Shown here in pieces: positions 1 to 11,214 of a stretch of DNA of 64,000 nucleotides. Under the pieces are notes generated by a model, which worked only from the letters and a program-made list of their open reading frames with translations, searched no databases and was not told the DNA's origin. The DNA is from Polyodon spathula (lineage: Eukaryota; Chordata; Actinopteri; Acipenseriformes; Polyodontidae), in contig NC_054571.1 of the NCBI RefSeq assembly GCF_017654505.1, positions 1,279,376 to 1,343,375 of the forward strand. Direction: 5' to 3'. Position 1 is the first letter of the stretch. Each line of letters begins with the position of its first letter. The position numbers and the translations under genes were made by a program.

Positions 1-802
1 TCTTAATTTACAGAAGCTCCCATATATGCTCCAAGTTCTCATTTGCTTGTTGGTTATGTCTTGTTGTTGGTGTCGGTAGCTGCATGCCCACCTTTGCCTG
101 GTAAAAATCCACAGGTTTAAACAAAACCAGTTGTAAAAAAAAGAAAAGGAGAAATATAGCATAGGCATTCATCATTACAGTAAACTTTTGTCATTCAATT
201 CATGGAACATAAAAGCGTTTTTTATTGTACATGATAAAGTTGCAATATTTTACAATACCATTCAAGCTGTAGAATTTTGCCTTGTGCACAAGGATGTTTT
301 TTGAGGCATAAACCAGTCATCAAAGAGCACGTCGTTTTACTAACGAGAGTTAAGAAATCCACACGCATAATAAGTTAGAATTATTTCAGAAATTTCTAAT
401 TCCAATTGCAGCAAGGCGGGAACGCAAGTAAAGGGATATCATTTCACGTCATATTTACTGCTCTCTCACTTTGAATTTAGCTACCATCAAAATAAACAAA
501 ACAAATAGATTTACATTCATTAATTAAATCGTCAAAACTTGGCTGTGTGATTAAGCTGCCAATGCGACAAACAGACTTGACATTAAACAGCAGCTCTTGC
601 TAATAAAATGTTTTAAAAAAAATGTTCTCTGTGAAGCAATAAACTTGCTTTCAGATCAACAGCAGCTTCAAACTAGGTTTCAGCCGATTGTCTGAGGCCT
701 TAAAGGCATAAGCATTCCACCACACAGTGAACTTCAGTGAGAGTTGCCCTTAAAATGCCAGAAATCAAATCAATCACAACAATGCTATATCTCCTCTTTA
801 CA

Positions 803-1003
803 CGTCCCTTAAAAATTGTTATCATAGCAAATTTGCACTGCAAATTTTGCATATTTCCCATGCTTTATACTGTGGTTATAATATGCATTTACTGTAGTTT
901 TTTTAAATATGCTTTACATTACTTCTCTGGTTTTTACAGACCTTGCCTATTTTAAATATTTTCACTATGATTTATTACACTTTGCTGTGCTTTTAATATT
1001 ATT
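803..1003 (-). repeat. CCTTATAA-ended repeat family, diverged copy
   Basis: Recurrent phrases of this family are present in reverse orientation: cccatgctttatactgtggttat, gcatttactgtagtttt, atatgctttacattacttctctgg and cactttgctgtgctttt. See the family note at 40975-41178. Confidence 0.6.
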
Positions 1004-1206
1004 TGTTTATTTAGCAGACACCTTTATCCGAGGCGACTTACAGAGAGCAGGGTGTGTGAACGATGCATCAGCTGCAGAGTCACTTACAACAACGTCTCAC
1101 CCCGAAAGACGGAGCACAAGGAGGTGAAGTGACTTGCTCGCGGCCACACAGTGAGTCAGTGAGCGTGCCTGGATTTGAACCCTTTAACCGTGGGACCACA
1201 TAGCCT
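1004..1206 (+). repeat. SINE (fish V-SINE-like body)
   Basis: Contains the segment TTTAGCAGACACCTTTATCC followed by GGCGACTTACAG, a body sequence common to fish SINEs. It continues to GGATTTGAACC and a GTGGGACCACATAGCC end. Orientation is inferred. Family assignment is from memory of the motif. Confidence 0.6.
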
Positions 1207-1710
1207 AATATGGTCAGTTTTTATAAGGGAAACATTGAAAACATTTTTAAAGTCTCTGTTTATTGCTGATCCTTCGAGAGTGGGATAAATTCAGTAGTTC
1301 AACAAACTAAGTGCTCTATTTCAACAGTTACTGTACATAGCTGTGTTTGTCAGAAAAGCAGAGAAAAAAAACCCAGCCAGTGAATGATAAGTTCTCTAAC
1401 TGTAATTGGAGATAGCTAGGGGAAAACGGTATGCATGTATGGAAAATACACCCCCCCACACAACAGCAAAGCAGATCTGTTATACCTCAAGGTACGTTTT
1501 TTGTGAGAAATGAAAAGCATGCCATTGAAAGCCACAAAAGTAATAAGAAACAATATCCAAGCCTTTTAATCAGCCTTCTGAGTTGTGTCTCTTCGTCGAT
1601 TTCAGTGATGCACCCCGGAGTGATAATCTTTTATAAATGGGATCTTTTGTTCTGTAGTGCTTTTCTACTGTGATTATCAGGATACCAGATTACTGCAGTA
1701 AAACAGCCTA

Positions 1711-2010
1711 CAGCTATGGACAACTGTTCTGCATCACCTAGAACTGGAGGACTGAGCCATAATAAAACAAAACATAATTCTGATCTTTTATTTCGCATTG
1801 TGTAATCAAAGAAACTACAAAATCTCAAAAGTCTACCGGAAGCCGTAATAGTGGTACAGTGTTTTATGTTAGATTTTGAAATGTTACATTTTTAAATTGT
1901 TGTCACTTTTTCATATATGGAAAACTAGAAAGTGGTGTGTAATTCAATATGTTAACTTGACATTATTCAGCAGGTTTCATTCCACTTTATGTATTAAGCC
2001 CATTTCATGC
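1711..2010 (-). mobile_element. Tc1/mariner-like MITE copy
   Basis: Begins TA-CAGCTATGGACAAC and continues with GCATCACCTAGAA, the internal TCTACCGGAAGCC block and the AATTCAATATGTTAACTTG block. The far end is degraded. Same family as 54676-55006. Confidence 0.75.
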
Positions 2011-2329
2011 TGGCATACCCGGTGTCATGCAGGTCGGCTATGTGATTTCACACTGCTTTTGATAAAGCAGGGTTGTCCTGGGTGACAGACGCAAGTAAAC
2101 AATGCGAGGATCAATGCCCTGGAAGCAGCTTGTTACAGACGCTTCAATCCAAGCTTCTCTGGATTAAACCGTCGGCCCAAATCTTAATTAGAGTAAATGT
2201 TTCTTCATCCCTGCTTCAATCTGGCTCCTGGTGTGTCTCAAGCAACACAATTCTGGCTAAACAGAATAAGCAGAAACGTTTGTTGTGGAAGTGAAACCTT
2301 CACGCAAGCGTGGCTGTTTGTTATTTTGT

Positions 2330-2530
2330 CGGCTTCAGAATGGCCGTCATGCATTTGGTCTCGCTCAATCCGGGTCAAAGTGCGTCGTCCCACATCCTGG
2401 AGTGGGTCGCTGGGACCTGGGTCAACCTGGGTACCACCCATTTACGTGGTTTCACACTACGTCGGACTGTGACCCGTGTAGCCAGAACCCGAGTCAGGAC
2501 CCGGTTAGGAGTGCCAGTGTGAAAGGGGCT
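2330..2530. repeat. probable DNA-transposon relic rich in GGGTC/GACCC
   Basis: Contains many inverted GACCC/GGGTC words and ends in GCCAGTGTGAAAGGGG, a style seen in fish Harbinger/ISL2EU-type MITEs. Only one copy is in the window, so class is uncertain. Confidence 0.35.
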
Positions 2531-3839
2531 TTCGTAAATTCTATAGGGTGATGCAAAACTGTTGCTCGTAGCTGTAGACACATGAGGCAGTATTTTTGGT
2601 GTCAGAAAGAAGAATTTAGGAGACTGAATCTCCTTTTTTTCACCTTAAAGTTAAACCTCTCCTTTCTTCCACAATAACAGGATTCCAATCACAGTTTAAA
2701 TAGACGCATCATACCCCCAGGGAGAAAGAGACAACACTTTTCTTGGATCATCGCATAACCAAAAAAAAAAAAAAAAAAAAAGACCCTTGACATTTTTTGT
2801 TGCATTTTTCAGCAAGGAGCAGCAACGCAAAGCCCTCGCTCAGTGGCATTCCACTTTGAAGCCCAGAAATACATCAGCTGGCGATGACATATGTTTAGCA
2901 AAGGTCAAATCATTTATCACAGTAAGGGGTCAGGGTCACTGTCTATTTTTTAAAATGACACTCCTTTTCATGACACAAGTTTCCTAGAGGTTCAAGCCGG
3001 GTCTTGAAGGATCCCAGTGATTCATCCTGAACTAACATGACTAGGTTGCTGTGACAGAGACAGAATGATTCTTGGTGATAAATCTCCCAGCCTGTGAGGT
3101 TGCAGTATAAAGCGAACAGAGTGCCCTGGACTGGTTGGCCTGACAATTCATTCCCAGGGTTAGGTGGAAGTCAGCCAACTAGAAAGGGGGCACAGCTGCG
3201 GTATATTAAGTCATCGTCCCAGATGTGGCAACCACGGATTGGAGGCGAGACAGCTGCACTCGCTAACCAAGGGGACAGGACTGAAGGTACAAGAAGGGGG
3301 TGTGGTTAGGCGATCGGTTCCTTTGTAATGGTGAATAGCGAACCTCTGAAGGGCAAGTGTAAAATGACCACATTTTGTTTGTTTTGTCATGTCTAAAATC
3401 TACTTGTTTGTTGTTATTAGATGGCTAACATGAGCCAGAGCTGTCACTACAGGACAGCACAAAACCCGGACAACACTACACCTTGTTCACAATAAATTTT
3501 CACCATGAGCACTATACCACTCACAACCTTGTGGATTTAACCGAGCCATACACATCGTTGTGTGTTGCCAGTTCTCATTATTATTTACTGTTGATAAGTG
3601 ACGCTGGATTACAAATAAACCACCATTTCAACAGTAACTTTGTTGTTTGTTCTTATCTGGAGCACTGCATCACCTCTACACCTGCGCACTGCAAACCTTT
3701 GGTATTGTAAAGCGTGGTATACAACAGGGGTGAAGCAGCATACAAATAAACCCATGATTGTATATGAGTGGAAAGCACATGCTGTACAATACGGCATGCT
3801 AGATTTCATGAATTAGTCAAAGCTTCTTTTACCTTTTCT

Positions 3840-4271
3840 GCTTGTATATATGCTGGCCAGCAGAGGGGTCTAGAGTCAAAGTTTTTTTCCACCCCTGTTT
3901 GCCGCAGTGACCCTCTCTGAGTACAGCTATGGCCAAAAGTTTGACAAAGGTTTTAGATTTTATTTAAATTAATCAAATTAGACTTAACAGTTTTGTGAAT
4001 TGGGCTTGCTGTGTCCTGTCTGCAGCGTCTAAATCTAAACTACTGCACTATCGGTTGGCTGAGGAGATGCACTCTCAACTCGGGGAGAGACAGCGAGAGC
4101 AAGAGAGAGAGAGAAAGTGAGAGGAGAGAGAGTGCGAGCACACGAGGTTAATGTTCCGTGTCCCTGAATGTTTAAGTAGCTCCCATGTGACTGCCGTGTT
4201 GTTCCAAGTTGTGTGATCCTGCTTAGTCAAAATCCCCTCCAGTCCTCCTTCTGCCACACAGACGCTAAGTC
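3840..4271 (+). promoter_or_regulatory. rdh8 5' flank / probable promoter and 5' UTR
   Basis: Position, not a motif, is the main argument. A TATA-like stretch (TGTATATATG) sits at about 3844, well upstream. A purine-rich tract of GA repeats is at about 4084-4135, and the sequence just before the ATG is pyrimidine-rich. Photoreceptor genes are normally driven by CRX/OTX sites (TAATCC-like); I see only near-matches such as TTAATCA near 3970. Transcription start unknown. Confidence 0.25.
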
Positions 4272-4377
4272 ATGGCGAGTGATGAGCAGAAAGCAGTCCT
4301 GATCACAGGCTGCTCCTCCGGGATTGGTCTTCGACTCGCAGTACTTCTGGCCCAGGACGCTAAGAAACGCTACCATG
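4272..4377 (+). CDS. rdh8: rdh8 coding exon 1
   Basis: Starts at the ATG at 4272, the only start that places the TGCSSGIG nucleotide-binding motif at the usual distance (residue 12) from the N-terminus. It encodes residues 1-35 and leaves one base (G) of a split codon. The donor is gtaagg at 4378. The 5' untranslated region and transcription start are not resolved. Confidence 0.92.
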
Positions 4378-5733
4378 GTAAGGTGTGATCTCCGTCAAGT
4401 TACAGACTACAATTCTTGCAATGTGACAGCTGTTCTTAACTCCTTGGGTGCCTGTGTTATAAAGGTATTGCAGCTGACCTGGGACTGAAACTTGCAAGCC
4501 AGGGTAAGGTAATAACATGTTGGGTACAGGCTGATTGATAATCGTGCTACTCTTTCGGAGTTGTAAACCCCTTTTCTCCAGTGGCTTGCGAATTATCATC
4601 TGAATGCGTGTTTCTAAAAAGGAACCTGCCTGCCAGCTTGAAAAGCACTGTCAGTTCCTTGAAAGTCACTCTTTAGATACAAAGCTCCTCTTTGTGAAGA
4701 CTGACTGTTTTGCCAGGTTTAATAGCGTAGATAATTGTATGCTTCATACACTGGGCTGAAAAATGAGTGTGGTCTCCCTGTTGACAATGATGCAGGTATA
4801 ATCGACCAGGGATGAAAACAAGGCTCAGATTGCATAGCAGTTTGAGCCACTCCTGGTTTTACTAGGAGTTGAATAAGACACAGCTTGTCAGCTAATCAAG
4901 CAAAACCTGGAATGGGTGAAACTGTTACTTATTCCCATCCCTGTAGGCAGAGAAAAACAAACTGCCGTGTCTGTTGTTAGTGGCAGAAGAAAGAGTGACT
5001 CTGCAAACAACGTGACACTGATGGGTGATTTTAATAAAAACATACTATCTCTCTTGGCCAACTGCACTTTGGTCGCGATTTATCACAGCTTCAGAGATAG
5101 CGGCAAATAAGTTAGCCAGCTTAAACTGTGATTAATGTAAACTGACAAATCTGTACTGTAGACAGCCTGTGATTTAACTACCACAATACTGCTGTAAGTC
5201 ATGGAACTGTACAGTATGGCAAGTTCAAATAGCCGGACCGGTACACAAACATAGTAATTAATGTGCAGCAAAACTGGAAAATAAAAATTTTGAGAGGTTT
5301 GCACAGTATTTTTGTGGGCTGACAAGCTTTTCCCATGCAATGTTTGTCTACCAGAATAAAAAGGTTATTTTTTTTACTCAGGTGTTCCGATTGCATGTTC
5401 TCCCAGTTTATAATGTTTGTTTTTTTTTACTAAGCTTTGCCGTGCTCTTAAACAACCATTCACTGGGCTTTTATTATACACTTTGCTCTGCTTTTACAGC
5501 AATACATAACGATTGTTAGTTGGCTTAATGAGCAATGCCAACATGATAATAACCAGTGCATTAGCAGCCCCTTGGAAATTATGATTATTTAATTTAAAAA
5601 TGAAAAAAGGAAGTTTCTTGTGAGTTGTGAAAAGGACAAACATTCCCAGGGTAGTAGTTTGCTTTTAACAATAAAGCAACTTGACCTTTGCTTTGTTTTA
5701 AGAGTCTCGTAAAAGTTATGTAAACTTGGAGAT

Positions 5734-5810
<77 letters not shown>

Positions 5811-6041
5811 CTGGATGCAGAATCAAGGCAGTTATTGTCTTCACCTTGTCGTGACAGACAGACAGGCGGACGGATGGACATGCTTGTCCCATTATCCGGC
5901 TCATTTATTGAATGAGGACCCTAAAAATGACACTTGGAGGATCCTTTCAGAAGTTATATCAAGTTATATCCTAGCCCGCTTCGAACAGATTGGACTGCCA
6001 TGATTCACTACGATTCCCTCCCCTGCTCTTCACCCAAAATG

Positions 6042-6111
<70 letters not shown>

Positions 6112-8502
6112 ATTGTCCTGATAGTCTTCATCTACTTTTGTCTCCTCTTCCAGTCGTTTGTGGGAACTTATCCAGTTGTAACAGAGTGAAAAGTCCTATA
6201 ATGATAGTCCTAACCCATACGGCGAAAACAATGCTGTTACATCACAAAGCCACACAGTGTTCTGTGGAATAATAATCCTGACAAGCCCCACAATGGTCCT
6301 CACCCTCGGGCTTCCGCATACAAGCTGGTCCTCAGTGATATTCATTTACAGGCAACGGAATGTGCAAAATCCCTATGATTATGATCACAAGAATAACAAA
6401 CAGACAAAGCGTCTTCGGCAATCGCTGACATGACTTAAGGCATTCTCAATGAGCTAGAATCAAATTTAAAAGCTCTGTGCAATACATTGGTCTCTCTTAC
6501 TCCCATCCCCACTAATTGACATGTTTTTATTTCTGTACTTCGACATGCTGCTTGTCTAATAGGCTGAGTGACCCATGTTGTGTGTACTGCAGGATCGGGA
6601 ATGCTGGTATTCTGCCGAGGGCAGTCTGCCACACCACACTGACATCATTTCATTTAACAGTGCGAATTTTGACTAGTTAGGAAGAGTTTTAACAGTATAC
6701 CAGTAAAGCATGCTGAGGTATTGGAGAGAGACTACAGCTATGGCCAAACGTTTTGAATCACCCCATAGAATGAACCGTTTGGCAGCTTTTTTTTCCCTTT
6801 CATCTGGGACGCTGACATTTTACATTAACTGACGATGCAAATACTGTAGAAATCTTGGTTAACGCAGGCAGGCAATTGCAATCCACACACAGGTGGAGGG
6901 CGGGCGTGAACCTGGGACCTCTCACACTAAAGCAAAGCACCGATACGCCTGTGCAAAAGAGCCGGCTCCTTTGCAAGGAGCGTATATTGGGCTTATGTCT
7001 TTGTGTGTGATTACGTCACCTACCAGCCCTGCTGCTGCCTTCCCCCATGTTGCAAAATTAGCAATGCAACTGATTGATCATGTTAATGTGACCATTCCAT
7101 ATAAACCCAACTCGAGCTACTGCTGTGGACGCTGGGATATGTAGTTCTTTGTCGAGTTTAATCAGAGAACACACCTTGCCCAGGACTACAATCTCACAAT
7201 TCACTGCAGAGATTTCTAAAGGGAACTAAGGAAAGTGAAGAAAAAATACATCGCATCAAAAGGTTAAAGGAAAGACAAGTAATAAAGCATAAATGAGTTT
7301 TAGTTTTTATAATAACAGTGCCAGTTTGTTATTGACTGATACTCAATAATTATGCAAACAAGGAAAGCCGAGGGACTGCATTGATTTGAATTGAGTAATC
7401 AACATGTTTTATTCCAAATAATGAATACCTAAACATTTCAAATTTCTTAAAGGGTATTACTCAGATAAAATGGGTTTCGACACACCCCTAACCGCTACCC
7501 CTTTGTATAGTGGTTAAGGCGCTTGCTTGCAGTGTGTGGGGTCTCCAGTTAGCCCCCAACCTCTGCGCTGCTGTTTTTCAAACCCCCAATGCCTATTGTA
7601 GCCCGCTGAACAAGTCTAAAAGAAACCAGTGCTTAAACAGTTCTAAAGGAAGTCAGAGTGCTGAAACAGTTCTAAAGGAAGTCAGAGTGCTGAAACAGTT
7701 CTAAAGGAAGTCAGAGTGCTGAAACAGTTCTAAAGGAAGTCAGAGTGCTGAAACAGTTCTAAAGGAAGTCAAGGAAGTCAGAGTGCTGAAACAGTTCTAA
7801 AGGAAGTCAGAGTGCTGAAACAGTTCTAAAGGAAGTCAGAGTGCTGAAACAGTTCTAAAGGAAGTCAGAGTGCTGAAACAGTTCTAAAGGAAGTCAGAAG
7901 TCAGAGTGCTGAAACAGTTCTAAAGGAAGTCAGAGTGCTGAAACAGTTCTAAAGGAAGTCAGCGCTGAAACAGTTCTAAAGGAAGTCAGAGCTAAAATAA
8001 AAGGAAAAGCCTTTAATTAAGACAGAGGCCCTCTTTGGATGTCGGGCATTAAGCCTTTGGGTTTAATAACAAGTACGTTGGCAGCAGAGTCCTATTGTGG
8101 TGCAGCCGGGATCAGTGGGGTTCTATACAAAGCCCAGATCTGAAACACAGCTGAGCCTACAATTGAAGACCCTCCTTATAAAAGAAGATCATTTGAAGCA
8201 GAATAAGGGTGTAATTAAAGAAGTTTTAACTTTGGGCCGGTAGGACAGCTGCTATTTAATCTCGCATTTGTAGTTCAGCCTCCCTTGCATATTCATATTC
8301 CTTTAGATCTTTCAGGAACAAGCTAGCCGGATTCATTTTCTTTTCATCGGATGCCAGCTTTCTCCATATGGCTGTGCGTCTCCGTCTGGTTTTTATAGCT
8401 GCCACTGAATTACAAATGATCTTCAGTGACAGATTACTCACACGTGTAAAGTTTGACGAAAAGGAATCAGAAAAGTCAACTTTTGCAAAACCAGGTGTCC
8501 AG

Positions 8503-8535
<33 letters not shown>

Positions 8536-10272
8536 GGCACAGATAAGGCAATAAACAATCTTAGTTAGTTAGATTTAGTTTCGAAACATATTCACAAAAC
8601 ACCCAGGGCTGTATAAGGAATGCTTTGTTAAGGACTGTTTTTAAATAATTAAATGAAGTGAAATCTTAATTTTATTTATTATTGGCGAGGTTTATTTATT
8701 TTTTTCTCAAAGTACTGGGATCATTCTCTAATTCGCTGAAAGGGCCTGGGATTAGTTTTGGGAAAATCCTCGTTAAAGGTATAGTCAGCAGGTTTGTGTC
8801 AGCAGGACCTTCTTTTGTAGCAGAGCTGTGCTCTGCCGTTTTTTCGACACCTATTATTTTCCAGCAGTGTTTTGACAGTGTTTTCTTTGTATTTTTTTAT
8901 TTTATCTTGCCGTGTATCGTCGCCTGCCTGTTACCATTGTTGGCGCTTAGCATGGTGGTGCTGTGTGCTGCAAGCCAGTGAAATAGGCCCTGCATGTACG
9001 TGTGGCGTGATGTCATTTCCTCCTCTGTCTCTGTGTGCATCCACTGGACAACCCTCGCCTGCCCCTGCCACTGGCTCACTGTCTTCATTCCATTTAGAAA
9101 AAAGTGGAGCAAACTTTGGACTTTCCACAACTTTAGTAAATGTTTCCATTGAAGAAGACTTCTCTTGCACCTTGCATGTTATGTGTAACATATTTTTTCT
9201 TTTTGAATAGACACTATCCTGTAAGTGGTACCACCCATCACCCTCTCCAAGCACGGGGGAGAGAGGATTTCAAGACCACAAGCTGCAGAACATCTGGACA
9301 CAATCTAAATATCTCCCTCTATTATGATCATCTCCTTTTAAGCCCAAATTCCAACTGCTAAAATTTAAAACAATTTCCACAACAATTGGATTGAGGTGGT
9401 AGCTGATGAAAAAGCCAAAACATTTACATAATATGTTTTGATAAACAGAAACTCGCAGGGAATGTGAAAACTAGAAACACGATTCCTGGGGCAAAGTCTG
9501 GGGGGGTCATAAGTGGTATTAAAGAGGCATTGAGTCTGTCAGTGTTTTTAAATCTAAGCTCTTTGATTTGACTTTTGGCTGGAGCAGTTTGGCCCTCTTT
9601 CGGCTTGCTGTGCAAGGTATTGCAAGTGAAAGATTCAAAGAGGTTAATAAATAGCACCAGGCAGCACCTGCAAACAGGACATGCAAGACGCAATGCAGCT
9701 ATAGCCAAACGTTTTCACCCTATAGAGTGAAACTTGCTGAATAATGTTACGTTCACATATTGAATTACATATTAAATACTTAATGAAAAACTGACAAAAA
9801 TGAAAAAAAATGGGATTTCAATAAGACTTTTATTACAGAATCACCCTTTCCAGAGTTTAACACAAGCTGTCACATTTTGAAATCTAACATAAAATACAAT
9901 GCTACAATTATGGCTTCCGTTAGACTTAGTAAACGTTAGTTTTATTTATTTTTTTATTACACAATGTTAAATAAAAAATATATAAATTCTGTTCATGTGT
10001 TTTTTTTTTTTTAATGATCTCTCAATCCTAAAATTCTAGGTGATGCAAAACATTTCAACTGAATTGAAGAAGAGATTGAATAGGAAAAACAAACCCCCTT
10101 TCATTACCGTGTACAGTATGGGTTGTCTTTCCAGAACCTATACACTCTAACTGTAAATACTAGATGAATTCATTCTCGTCTTACTGTGTAATTGATTGAA
10201 GTGCTAAGGTCTTTGAAATCTTGTTTGGGTTTAAAGCAGATTAACACGAGGGAGGTCTGTAATCTCTCTGAA

Positions 10273-10331
<59 letters not shown>

Positions 10332-11129
10332 TGCTATCCACTATTTGTAATCGTCTATTACATCCCTTGGAGATTTACTGTGCAGTAATATGAATTTGAG
10401 GGTACTTTTTCTCATTAATCTCTCATTAATTCTTTTTGCAATATTCTAAGGACAACAGCTATTCATTCCAAATCATTATTATAATTTTATTTTATTTTTT
10501 TTAAAGGGTAAAATCTGCCCCAATAAAGATGCCAGATATAAACAGCTAAGACTTTTAACTTTGTTGGGACCTTGTAAGCAGTCTTAACTTGTTTCTTATT
10601 GCATTTCAAACTGGAATGGTTTTCTTTCAGATTAAAATTACAATAATGATGCTTCGGAGTAAAACGCTTTGAGAATCTAGCCCTGAGCGTACTGTCTACT
10701 TCCCTTTAGTTTTGAGCACACATTATTTTAAAGAGCTGCTTGATATGAATCTGTCATATCAGAGTAAAGGAATGCATTCTTCTTGTTCTTCTTTGCATAT
10801 CTATGTCTGTTGACAGACGTCACACCAGGGATAGAAATAAGACTCCCACTGCATAGCGGTTTGATCCATTCCTTATTTTACCGGAAGTTTAATAAGTCAC
10901 ACCTGTGACCTAGACACATTGTGGCTAATCAAGCTTGTATTAAAACCTGGAAAGGGTGAAACTGCTGTGCAATAGGACTCATATTGACATCCCTGTGAAC
11001 CCTAAGCACAGCTGGTACACCAGAGTGTAACCGTTAACCGGTCCCTCCTGCAACTCTGGCTCTAGCTGCTATTACCATTCAATCATATAGACTAGCTGAG
11101 TGGATTTCTACTAAACTTTATCATTCTAT

Positions 11130-11214
<85 letters not shown>

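Larger units (their letters stand above)
1..3839. other. upstream intergenic region
   Basis: No coding exon recognised. It contains a copy of the CCTTATAA-ended repeat (803-1003), a SINE (1004-1206), a Tc1-like MITE (1711-2010) and a repeat with GGGTC/GACCC palindromes (2330-2530). Stretches 1-800, 1210-1700 and 2600-3830 are AT-rich with no assignable feature. Confidence 0.6.

Noticed and set aside
3923..3945. CAGCTATGGCCAAAAGTTTG as another Tc1-like MITE
   Set aside because: Only the first 20 bases match; the rest diverges at once, so it is not counted as a copy.
7497..7580. tRNA-like or SINE-head sequence TAGTGGTTAAGGCGCTTGC
   Set aside because: Resembles a tRNA A box, but there is no B box (GGTTCGAATCC-like) at the right distance and no clover-leaf could be drawn.
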